DNA from: an uncultured Eubacteriales bacterium
GTDB taxonomy: Bacteria; Bacillota; Clostridia; Oscillospirales; Oscillospiraceae
NCBI GenBank assembly: GCA_900549475.1
Contig: UROF01000004.1
Coordinates: 62,001-126,000 of the forward strand
Length of the DNA: 64,000 nucleotides
Direction of reading: 5' to 3'
The first letter of the stretch is position 1. Each line of letters begins with the position of its first letter. Position numbers and translations under genes: made by a program. The notes beneath the pieces are model-generated. The model made no database searches and was not told the DNA's origin. It saw nothing but the letters and a program-made list of their open reading frames with translations. Of this stretch, positions 51,467 to 58,763 are shown piece after piece.

Positions 51467-52903
51467 TCACAGAGCAGCCAGCACGCCCAGCAGGAAACGC
51501 CAGGTGCGCTCCACGGAAGCAATGCTCATACGCTCCCGGGTGCTGTGGATCTCTACCAGGTCAGGACCAAAGGACACAGCGTCCAGACCGGGGACCTTGT
51601 CCGTCAGGATGCCGCACTCCAGGCCGGCGTGGACCGTCTCCACCACCGGGTCCTCCCCGTACTGCTCCTTGAACACCCGGACCATGATATCCCGCAGCTG
51701 GGACTCCTTGCGGTACTCCCAGGGGGGATAGCTGCTCTCCACAGCAAAGGCGGCGCCGAACTCCGTAGCAACGCCCTGTACCTTCTGCTCCAGCTGGGCC
51801 AGCTCAGCAGCCACAGAGCTGCGCAGCAGGAACGCCATACGGAACTTGCCCTCCTCCAGGCGCAGAATGCCCAGATTCAGAGAGGTCTGCACCTGGCCGG
51901 GAAGATCCGGGTTCATGGCCTGGATGCCGTTGGGAACAGCCAGAATCAGGTCCACAGCCTTGCGGCTGTCCTCTGCGGAGAGGGCAACAGCGGCGCCAGC
52001 CTTGTCGGACCAGGTGAAGGTGAAGTTGGGGTCATTGGGACAAGCGGCCTTGGCCTCGGCGGCCCAAGCCTCAGCAGCGGCCTTCACCGCTGCCGCCTGA
52101 TCGGCAGGTACTACGAACTCTGCCTTAGCGGCATTGGGAATAGCATTGTCCTGAAGGCCACCGAAAAGAGACACCAGACGGGGATAACCGATCTTGGCTA
52201 ACCCCTCCGCCAACAGCTTGTCGGCATTGGCAAAGCCCATATGGATAGCAGTGCCGGAGTGGCCGCCGCTGAGATTCTCCAGGCTGATGGCGCACACCAC
52301 GCCCTCCATCTTCTCGCCGGCCATAGCAGCATCAATGTGGCAGGCAGTGCCGCCGGCGCAGCCCACAGTCAGCACCTTCTCCACCTCGGAGTCAATGTTC
52401 AGAAGGTACCGGCTCTTGAGATCAGAGCCGTCCAGGCCGATAGCACCGGGCATACCTACCTCCTCATCCACGGTGAATACCGCCTCAATGGGGGGATGGG
52501 GGATCGCGTCGTCATCCAGCACTGCCATAGCCATAGCCACAGCAATACCGTCGTCGCTGCCCAGGGAGGTGCCCCGGGCCTTGACCCAGTCACCGTCAAT
52601 GTAGAGATCCAGAGGCTCCTTCTCAAAGTCGTGCTCCACGCCGTTGTCCTTTACACACACCATGTCCAGATGGCCCTGGAGCATAGCGGTGGGATGATCC
52701 TCGTAGCCGGGAGAAGCGGCCTTCCAGATCACCACATTGCCCATGGCATCCTGCCGGTAAGCAAGGCCCCGCTCCTTGGCAAAATTTGCCGCCCAGTCAC
52801 TGGCAGCCTTGGTGTTTCCAGAGCCGTGGGGAATGCGGCACAGCTCCTCAAAAAAGCGGTACACACTCTTGGGCTCCAGATCCTTCAGTACGCGGTTATC
52901 CAT
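51467..52903 (-). CDS. pepD: Aminoacyl-histidine dipeptidase (peptidase D, M20 family)
   Basis: 478 aa. Metal ligands appear in LQGHLDMVC, the GSDDGIAVAMAMA motif and FTVDEEVGMPGA with the catalytic Glu, and a lid domain occupies about residues 200-380. The last ligand is in VSFGPDLVEIHSTRERM. It hydrolyses dipeptides such as carnosine-like Xaa-His. It lies between asnA and pepF. AAAAGGAG lies before the ATG. Confidence 0.93.
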   Translation of the reverse strand: MDNRVLKDLEPKSVYRFFEELCRIPHGSGNTKAASDWAANFAKERGLAYRQDAMGNVVIWKAASPGYEDHPTAMLQGHLDMVCVKDNGVEHDFEKEPLDLYIDGDWVKARGTSLGSDDGIAVAMAMAVLDDDAIPHPPIEAVFTVDEEVGMPGAIGLDGSDLKSRYLLNIDSEVEKVLTVGCAGGTACHIDAAMAGEKMEGVVCAISLENLSGGHSGTAIHMGFANADKLLAEGLAKIGYPRLVSLFGGLQDNAIPNAAKAEFVVPADQAAAVKAAAEAWAAEAKAACPNDPNFTFTWSDKAGAAVALSAEDSRKAVDLILAVPNGIQAMNPDLPGQVQTSLNLGILRLEEGKFRMAFLLRSSVAAELAQLEQKVQGVATEFGAAFAVESSYPPWEYRKESQLRDIMVRVFKEQYGEDPVVETVHAGLECGILTDKVPGLDAVSFGPDLVEIHSTRERMSIASVERTWRFLLGVLAAL

Positions 52904-52947
52904 AGCAAAACACTCCTTTTCTATATATTTTTACTTTTAACTGCCTG

Positions 52948-53958
52948 TTACAGCAGATGGATGCCGGCTTCCTCACAGGTTTCCACGGTGGCCTGATCCC
53001 ACAGGCTCACCTGGACCTCGCCGATATGGCAGCAGCCGATCATCAGCATACACAGCCGGCTCTGGCCGATACCGCCGCCGATGGTCAGGGGCAGCTGCCC
53101 CTTGAGGAGCATCTGGTGGTAGGGCAGCTCCCGACGGTCCTCACAGCCGGAGAGCTTCAGCTGCCGGTCCAGGCTCTCCTCATCCACTCGGATACCCATG
53201 GAGGAGATCTCAAAGGCCCGGCCCAGCACATCGTTCCACATGAGGATGTCGCCGTTGAGGAACCAATCGTCGTAGTCCGGGGCCCGGCCGTCATGGGGCT
53301 TGCCGGAGCGGAGCTTTCCGCCGATCTGCATGAGGAACACGGTCTTATGGAGCTTCAAAAACTCCGTCTCCCGCTGGGAGGCCGTCAGCTCCGGGTACAG
53401 ATCCTCCAGCTCCTGGGTGGTGATAAAGGTCACCTCCCGCTGGAGCTTCACGTTCAGCTGGGGGAAAGCCCGGCGCAGGGCATCACAGGTATCGCACACT
53501 GCCCCCACAATGGAACGGACCGTATACTTGAGATAGTCCACATTCCGGTCCTCCCGGGTGATGACCTTCTCCCAGTCCCACTGGTCCACGTAGATGGAGT
53601 GGATGTTGTCCAGCTGCTCATCCCGGCGGATAGCGTTCATGTCGGTATACAGGCCGTTGCCGGGGTAGAAACCATACCGCTTGAGGGCCAGCCGCTTCCA
53701 CTTGGCCAAGGAGTGGACCACCTCGCCTACAGCGCCTTCCACCGCGGGAATATCAAAGGATACAGGCCGCTCCACGCCGTTGAGGTTGTCGTTCAGGCCG
53801 GAGTTCCGGTCTACAAAGAGGGGTGCGGATACCCGCCGGAGATTCAGCGCCAGCTTCAGGTTCTCCTGGAAGCTGCTCTTGACGAATTCAATGGCTCGCT
53901 GCATATCGTAGCCGTACAGCGGGCAGCGGTAGCCCGCGGGGATGTAGCAGTTGCTCAT
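52948..53958 (-). CDS. asnA: Aspartate-ammonia ligase AsnA
   Basis: 336 aa. A class II tRNA-synthetase-like fold with the AsnA motifs YVDQWDWEKVITREDRN, DDWFLNGDILMWNDVLG and TIGGGIGQSRLCMLMIG near the C-terminus. It makes asparagine from aspartate and ammonia with ATP. The window also has a glutamine-dependent AsnB under T-box control; no T-box is seen before asnA. GAGGAGG lies before the ATG. First gene of asnA-pepD-pepF. Confidence 0.95.
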   Translation of the reverse strand: MSNCYIPAGYRCPLYGYDMQRAIEFVKSSFQENLKLALNLRRVSAPLFVDRNSGLNDNLNGVERPVSFDIPAVEGAVGEVVHSLAKWKRLALKRYGFYPGNGLYTDMNAIRRDEQLDNIHSIYVDQWDWEKVITREDRNVDYLKYTVRSIVGAVCDTCDALRRAFPQLNVKLQREVTFITTQELEDLYPELTASQRETEFLKLHKTVFLMQIGGKLRSGKPHDGRAPDYDDWFLNGDILMWNDVLGRAFEISSMGIRVDEESLDRQLKLSGCEDRRELPYHQMLLKGQLPLTIGGGIGQSRLCMLMIGCCHIGEVQVSLWDQATVETCEEAGIHLL

Positions 53959-54046
53959 AGGGTACCTCCTCGGTAGTTTGTAGTCTCGTGGTCTTTATCA
54001 TACACCAAGCGGTAAAAAATTGCACTAGGAAAATGGGAAATACTGC

Positions 54047-54083
54047 AACAAAATTGCAGGGAGCGCCCAAAGGCGCCCCCTGC
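54047..54083 (-). terminator. Terminator of the PadR-DUF2812 unit
   Basis: GCAGGGGGCGCC / GGGCGCTCCCTGC around a TTT loop, then AATTTTGTT on the minus strand. Confidence 0.8.
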
Positions 54084-54091
54084 GGTATCTG

Positions 54092-55276
54092 CTAACGGTC
54101 TTCACTGCCTTCATGGGCCCAGCATTCCGCCAGGGCCTGCAGGGCCAGCTCCAGGGTCTCCTCTGTCTCCTGACCCGAGCCCAGCACCGTTACATAGGCG
54201 GCAAGGTCCCCCTTTACTGCGATACACTCCAGACCGCCGGAGGCCCAGGCCCCCTCCAGGCCCTCCACAGCCACCTCGTGGTAGCTTTCCACACTGCGGG
54301 CAAAGGTGGAGTTCTCCATGAGGCTGCGGACAAACATCTCCCGGTCCACCCGTGGGCTCAGGCGGTAGACATCCTGATACATCCAGTTGGTACCGCCCTC
54401 TCCCACCACCTCAAAGACGTCGTAGTGGGTGGCCAGAAGGGAGCGCTCCACAGTGATCTTGCTGGTCCGGTCATCGTAAAAGAGGGCGCTCCGCTCTCCT
54501 TCTATCCCCAGGTCCGAAAGGAGCACATAGGGTCCGTCTGCCGCCTCCGGCAGATCCCGGGTGTCCTTACTCACCCACTGCCAGAAGGTGAGCAGCCCGA
54601 ACACCGCCACAAAGCCCAGCAGCACGCCGCTGACGATCCGGTGGGGGAGCATCCGGCCCTTGGGACTGTGATCCAGGGGGATCCCCTTTTTCATTCGCCG
54701 GTAGAGCCGGCCCATCCGCCAGGCGGCGTGGAAAAACATATAAAAGGCCCACACCAGCAGCGCCCCAGCAAACAGGAAAAGCGCCGTTGCAGCTACCCAG
54801 CCCAGCCGACACTCCGCCCCCCACTTGCTCAGGAGTTTCCCTGTCCCGCCGGACATAGCCGCGGCCATGAAAAAGTTGAACAAGAGCATCACCGTTACCG
54901 GCACCCAGGCCCAGATGTAACCCCGCCGGAGGGCCCGAAGGGTAGCGGCCTGCTGGGCGGGATCAGCGTAGAACTCCGGGGCGTCGCTGCCCGCTGGGGA
55001 GGAGAACACATGGATCATTCCCCGGCTGGTCACGTACTTCCAGCCGCAATCCTCATACACTGCCACCTGTTCCTCGGGAAGGTCCGTCTCCTCCAGAAAT
55101 CCAGGGGCAGATACCTCGATACGGTAGCGCATATCCGCCGGCTCGCCCTGGCGGAAGCGGCTGAGATAGGCTCCTCGCTTCTCCAGAAACCACCCCCGGG
55201 CGGCCATATCGCTGTATAGCTTCTCATTCTCGCCAATGGCGTAGTCGTCATAGTGCCGCCGATAGCGCCGTTTCAT
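54092..55276 (-). CDS. DUF2812 domain membrane protein
   Basis: 394 aa. The N-terminal DUF2812 region begins YAIGENEKLYSDMAARGWFLEKRGAYLSRF and is followed by four membrane helices, including WVPVTVMLLFNFFMAAAM and GVLLGFVAVFGLLTFWQWV. The C-terminal 150 residues are soluble, with GEGGTNWMYQDVYRLSP. It is typically encoded directly after a PadR regulator, as here, with an ATGA overlap. Its molecular function is unknown; a sensor or stress role is only inferred from that pairing. Confidence 0.85.
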   Translation of the reverse strand: MKRRYRRHYDDYAIGENEKLYSDMAARGWFLEKRGAYLSRFRQGEPADMRYRIEVSAPGFLEETDLPEEQVAVYEDCGWKYVTSRGMIHVFSSPAGSDAPEFYADPAQQAATLRALRRGYIWAWVPVTVMLLFNFFMAAAMSGGTGKLLSKWGAECRLGWVAATALFLFAGALLVWAFYMFFHAAWRMGRLYRRMKKGIPLDHSPKGRMLPHRIVSGVLLGFVAVFGLLTFWQWVSKDTRDLPEAADGPYVLLSDLGIEGERSALFYDDRTSKITVERSLLATHYDVFEVVGEGGTNWMYQDVYRLSPRVDREMFVRSLMENSTFARSVESYHEVAVEGLEGAWASGGLECIAVKGDLAAYVTVLGSGQETEETLELALQALAECWAHEGSEDR

Positions 55277-55584
55277 GTTTCCCCCTCCTCCATGATCTTC
55301 CCGTCCTCCACCATGTGCCGCAGCCGGTCGTATTCCCGACGAAGAGCCTCCCGGCCCTGGTCGGTGATGGCATAGGTCTTGCGCCGGTCCGCCTCCCCGG
55401 TAAGGACAATGAGGCCCTCCCGGCTCATGCGGCTGAGGACGCCGTAAAGGGTACCGGGGCCCATGACCAGCCGCCCGCCGGACAGTTCCCGGATGCGCTG
55501 CATCATACCGTAGCCGTGGCCCGGGTGCAGCAGGGACAACAAAATATAATAGGCCGCCTCCGTCATGGGCTGCTGCTCCGCCAT
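55273..55584 (-). CDS. PadR family transcriptional regulator
   Basis: 103 aa from the ATG at 55584, which has GGGGGAGG just before it; the upstream in-frame codons are leader. TEAAYYILLSLLHPGHGYGMMQRI is the PadR winged helix, followed by GRLVMGPGTLYGVLSRM and the RRKTYAITDQGREALRREYDRL segment of the wing and dimer helix. Its stop overlaps the DUF2812 start. It likely represses its own promoter through the palindrome at 55614-55623. Confidence 0.9.
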   Translation of the reverse strand: MAEQQPMTEAAYYILLSLLHPGHGYGMMQRIRELSGGRLVMGPGTLYGVLSRMSREGLIVLTGEADRRKTYAITDQGREALRREYDRLRHMVEDGKIMEEGET

Positions 55585-55613
55585 GGTCCTCCCCCTCTCA
55601 CTATTATGTGTCT

Positions 55614-55661
55614 CGATATATCGCGTGGCATAATAGTAGCACAGGCCACATCGGCTGTCAA
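55614..55661 (-). promoter_or_regulatory. PadR promoter with palindromic operator
   Basis: Minus strand TTGACA (55656-55661), 17-nt spacer, TACTAT (55633-55638). The palindrome CGATATATCG (55614-55623) covers the transcription start region, where a PadR dimer could bind. Confidence 0.75.
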
Positions 55662-55674
55662 GTTCTCCCTTCTC

Positions 55675-55703
55675 TTGCATCCCCGGCCAAAACCGGGTAA
55701 AAT
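55675..55703 (+). promoter_or_regulatory. Promoter of the XRE-membrane protein pair
   Basis: TTGCAT (55675-55680), 17-nt spacer, TAAAAT (55698-55703). The spacer is an inverted repeat (CCCCGG / CCGGG), a possible operator. It is back to back with the PadR promoter. Confidence 0.6.
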
Positions 55704-55837
55704 GAAAAAAATATCCGTTTTTCTCTGGAGGAACCGGCCGTTGCCCAAAAGCAACCAGCCGTTGACAAAGCGACTACCAGAGGCGGTAGCCTGTTGCGCA
55801 GGAGGCGTGGTACGCTGGGAGCGAGGAGGGAAGGTCC

Positions 55838-56299
55838 ATGACACTGGCAGAAAAGATCTATCAGGCCCGGAAGAAGGCAGGGCTCTCCCAGGAGGCTCTG
55901 GCGGACGCCCTGGGCGTCACCCGGCAGGCGGTGAGCAAGTGGGAGACCGGAAAATCCGTACCGGACACGGAGAACATCCGGCGGATGGCCCTGATCCTGG
56001 CCGTATCGGCGGACTATTTTCTGGGAGACACCGCCGAACCCCCGGCAGATACCCCTTCCGGGGCGGTCCCGCTGGAAAAGCCGGACACTTTGCCGGAGAA
56101 GCTGGGACTGCTTTTGTTCCTGGCCGGGGTGGCAGCCATCGCCCTTTGCAGCGTGGTGTTCCTGGTCCGGTCCCTGATGGGAGAGAGCCATGTCTATGCC
56201 ACCATCCAGGTGACGGATTTCACCATCGCCGCCGTCATGTTCCTGTTGTCCCTCATCGGCGGGTGCAGCGCCTTCCTCCTCACAAGAAAACAAAAGTGA
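55838..56299 (+). CDS. XRE-family regulator with C-terminal membrane helices
   Basis: 153 aa. Residues 5-60 are a helix-turn-helix (QARKKAGLSQEALADALGVT, RQAVSKWETGKSVPDTENI) followed by a linker and two membrane helices (LGLLLFLAGVAAIALCSVVF; FTIAAVMFLLSLIGGCSAFLL). Membrane-tethered XRE proteins of this form are common in Clostridia. GAGGAGGGAAG lies before the ATG. It is followed 11 nt later by a small membrane protein that may be its partner. Confidence 0.85.
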   Translation: MTLAEKIYQARKKAGLSQEALADALGVTRQAVSKWETGKSVPDTENIRRMALILAVSADYFLGDTAEPPADTPSGAVPLEKPDTLPEKLGLLLFLAGVAAIALCSVVFLVRSLMGESHVYATIQVTDFTIAAVMFLLSLIGGCSAFLLTRKQK

Positions 56300-56310
56300 G
56301 GTGGATCACC

Positions 56311-56712
56311 ATGAAAAGAAGGACACATTGGTTATTTGCCCTGGCCTTCCCGGTGTGTGCGGGACTGCCGGGCCTGGTGCTGGCCTGGGCCTTTCTCTAT
56401 TTCCAGATGGGCCGCTGGGATCTGCTGGGAGAGATCACCGGTATCTTCTGGTTTGTCCTGGCTCTGCAGCTGCTCTATGAACTGGCGGGGCAGCGGCAGG
56501 GCAGGCTCTTCTCCTTTGCCCGGTATTTCACCCTGGCCCTGAAGCTGCTGACAGCTCTGCTGGGCCATGTCTTTTTCTTCTTCAGCGTGGCATTTTCCCA
56601 AATGCAGGGCCCCAAAGCGGTCCTCTGCATCACCGTACTGGTCCTGTGCGCGTTGGGAAATCTGGCGCTGGCTGTCCGGGAACTGAAGCTGAGCCGACAT
56701 CCCACCGCCTGA
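56311..56712 (+). CDS. Small integral membrane protein beside an XRE regulator
   Basis: 133 aa with four predicted membrane helices (LFALAFPVCAGLPGLVLAWAFLYF, EITGIFWFVLALQLLYEL, FTLALKLLTALLGHVFFFF, VLCITVLVLCALGNLALAV) and few charged residues. GAGGTG lies before the ATG. I do not recognise the family. It is co-transcribed with the membrane-tethered XRE regulator and may be its target or sensor partner. Confidence 0.75.
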   Translation: MKRRTHWLFALAFPVCAGLPGLVLAWAFLYFQMGRWDLLGEITGIFWFVLALQLLYELAGQRQGRLFSFARYFTLALKLLTALLGHVFFFFSVAFSQMQGPKAVLCITVLVLCALGNLALAVRELKLSRHPTA

Positions 56713-56831
56713 CCACAACATTCTCCGCCGGGCGGCTGATTGCCGCCCGGTAAAATTTTTTGTTGCTGCCGTCAACACTTGCCGCATGCCATTCGTTCTA
56801 TAGATGAACACAGCGGAAAGGAGGCGCAGCT

Positions 56832-56900
56832 ATGGCAGCGAGAGATCCCTATACGGAAATCCTGTATGAGTTGGCCTGGAGAGGCCGGTGGGACCGTTGA
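56832..56900 (+). CDS. 22-residue ORF upstream of the sigma factor
   Basis: The ORF encodes MAARDPYTEILYELAWRGRW plus two residues and stops at 56900. It has a strong AAAGGAGGCG site at the usual distance. It ends 26 nt before the sigma-factor start. It could be a leader peptide coupling translation to the sigma gene, or a real small protein. No promoter of standard form is clear just upstream. Confidence 0.5.
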   Translation: MAARDPYTEILYELAWRGRWDR

Positions 56901-56925
56901 ACACTGATGAGAGGAGGGGCCGGCG

Positions 56926-57399
56926 GTGATCGAAGCGCTCTATACAAAATTCCACAGCCAGCTCCTGGCCCGCTGCACCGCCATGTGCCGGGACACTGCG
57001 ATGGCAGAGGACCTGGTCCAGGAAACCTTTCTGCGGGCTCTGACGCACATAGGAGACATACAGGATCTGAACCGTAAGCAGTGTCAGGCCTGGCTGTACA
57101 AAACCGCCCAGCGGCTGTATATCGATCATGTCCGCAAGGCGGCCCGGGAGACTGCCGCAGACCCGGCGGATCTGGAATCTGCCGCCTTCCAGGAGGACTT
57201 TTCCGCCCCGGCAGTAGGCCAGCTGGTAGGCCGTCTGCCGCCGGAGGAGCAAGCCATTTTTATCCTGCGGTACTTTGAAGGCTACAACGCCACGGAGCTG
57301 GGGGAGGTCTTTTCCCTCCCCCCTGCCACCATCCGCTCCCGACTGGCTGCCGCCCGGCGGCGGCTGCGGATCTGGCTGGCAGAAGAAAGTGCCGAATGA
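56926..57399 (+). CDS. ECF-type sigma-70 family RNA polymerase sigma factor
   Basis: 157 aa, with sigma regions 2 and 4 only. Region 2 contains DTAMAEDLVQETFLRAL and QAWLYKTAQRLYIDHVRK; region 4 contains LPPEEQAIFILRYFEGYNATELG followed by LPPATIRSRLAAARRRLR. The start is GTG with GAGGAGGGG before it. There is no anti-sigma gene next to it; the following gene encodes a repeat protein. Its target promoter and signal are unknown. Confidence 0.87.
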   Translation: MIEALYTKFHSQLLARCTAMCRDTAMAEDLVQETFLRALTHIGDIQDLNRKQCQAWLYKTAQRLYIDHVRKAARETAADPADLESAAFQEDFSAPAVGQLVGRLPPEEQAIFILRYFEGYNATELGEVFSLPPATIRSRLAAARRRLRIWLAEESAE

Positions 57400-57439
57400 T
57401 TTGTATCGGCACAGGAAACAAAAACAGGAGGTAACCACT

Positions 57440-58654
57440 ATGGAACATACCAATACCGCTAAAACACTGAAGATCAACACCGCCGTGTGTGATGCCCGTC
57501 ATGTAAAAGAGAGTACTCTGGCCGCCTATGACGCCATTGAGATCAACGCCGCCTTCTTATTGGCCGATTCCGCCAGTCAGGAACTGCTGCACAAATATCC
57601 GGTGACTTGCAACGCTGTCCAGACCCTGGACATTTCCGGTGACGTGCAGGTCTCTCAGATCAACGGCCGCAAGGAGCTGGGACCCGGTACCCCCGCCCCC
57701 CAATCTCCCACCTTCCTGATAGTCAACGGCGTATTGGACATCGCCCCCGGAGCGGAGGAAGCTCTGTCGGCATACGTTGGCATACAGGTCAACGGCCAGA
57801 TCATCTGCCCGGAGAGCCTCAGCGGCCTGCTGTCTGCCGTCTCCGTCAATGGTCAGATTGAGACTTACCCCGACGACTGCATTCGGCTCAAGCGCACCGT
57901 GGTGCTGGACCGGACCTTTATCCTGCGGGTCCGGCAGGGCGCCCGCTACTTTGCCGGGCGGCGGGTGGTGGCCCTGGCCAAGGACATTGACTTTGGCAAA
58001 CTGGCAGACAAGCAGGTAAGCTTTGTTACCCGGGAGCTGCTGGTGGCGGAGAGTCTGGCAGAGGCCGCTGTCCCCCTCTTTTCTCCGGACACGGAAATCA
58101 CCGTCCTTCCCGACGACTGCGCCTATGTTGCGGACAACGTCAAGCTGGATGGCTCCCTGGTCCGCCGCTATGGCGGAAAGCTGTACATCAACGGCGACCT
58201 CATACTGGATCAGAGCAGTGCCCCCTGGCTGGAGCAGGTGTCCTCCCTGTATGTCAACGGCGATATTCTGACCCCCAAATCCCTCTCCGAGGCGGTATGT
58301 GCCGTTGCCCGCAGCTACCATAAGCTGCAGATCATAGGCGGGCTTCTGATCCGGGATAAAATCTCCGTCACTGTGGACCGTGCCATGCTGGAGTCCGCTG
58401 CCGACGGCGTGTCGCTGACGGACTGTGTGACGGTACAGCTCCAGCCGGATGTAGATGCGGAACTGATCCGCCAGCGGCTGGTGAGTGTAGTGGACTGCGT
58501 CAATGTGCTGTGTACCGATGAACAGCGCTCCGCCGTGGAATTGACAGCAGAAAATGTGGTACACATCGGCGAGGACAAGGAAAACCACAATTTCTCTCTT
58601 CTCCGGGGAAAAAGCGGCGGCAAAACTGTCAACGCCGTCAACTATAAACTGTGA
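57440..58654 (+). CDS. Unrecognised repeat (solenoid-like) protein downstream of a sigma factor
   Basis: 404 aa without signal peptide or membrane helix. Short hydrophobic strands recur with the form -I-VNG-I-: FLIVNGVLDIAPG, YVGIQVNGQIICPESL, AVSVNGQIETYPDD, LYINGDLILDQSS, LYVNGDILTPKSL and LQIIGGLLIRDKI, spaced by roughly 20-50 residues, often with amphipathic helix-like links. This suggests a beta- or alpha/beta-solenoid, faintly like bactofilins or leucine-rich repeats, but I cannot assign a family. ACAGGAGGT lies before the ATG, 41 nt after the sigma gene stop, so the two are probably co-transcribed. Confidence 0.75.
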   Translation: MEHTNTAKTLKINTAVCDARHVKESTLAAYDAIEINAAFLLADSASQELLHKYPVTCNAVQTLDISGDVQVSQINGRKELGPGTPAPQSPTFLIVNGVLDIAPGAEEALSAYVGIQVNGQIICPESLSGLLSAVSVNGQIETYPDDCIRLKRTVVLDRTFILRVRQGARYFAGRRVVALAKDIDFGKLADKQVSFVTRELLVAESLAEAAVPLFSPDTEITVLPDDCAYVADNVKLDGSLVRRYGGKLYINGDLILDQSSAPWLEQVSSLYVNGDILTPKSLSEAVCAVARSYHKLQIIGGLLIRDKISVTVDRAMLESAADGVSLTDCVTVQLQPDVDAELIRQRLVSVVDCVNVLCTDEQRSAVELTAENVVHIGEDKENHNFSLLRGKSGGKTVNAVNYKL

Positions 58655-58700
58655 CTCCTTATTTATCCCAAGGCAGCCCACAGCGAGGATAAACAGGAAT

Positions 58701-58752
58701 AAAAGCGCCGCCGGTACCGTGCCTCAAGAGGCAGGTACCGGCGGCGCTTTTC
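58701..58752. terminator. Bidirectional intrinsic terminator
   Basis: AAAAGCGCCGCCGGTACC / GGTACCGGCGGCGCTTTT between the repeat-protein gene and convergent glutamine synthetase gene. Confidence 0.92.
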
Positions 58753-58763
58753 CGTTACAGGAT

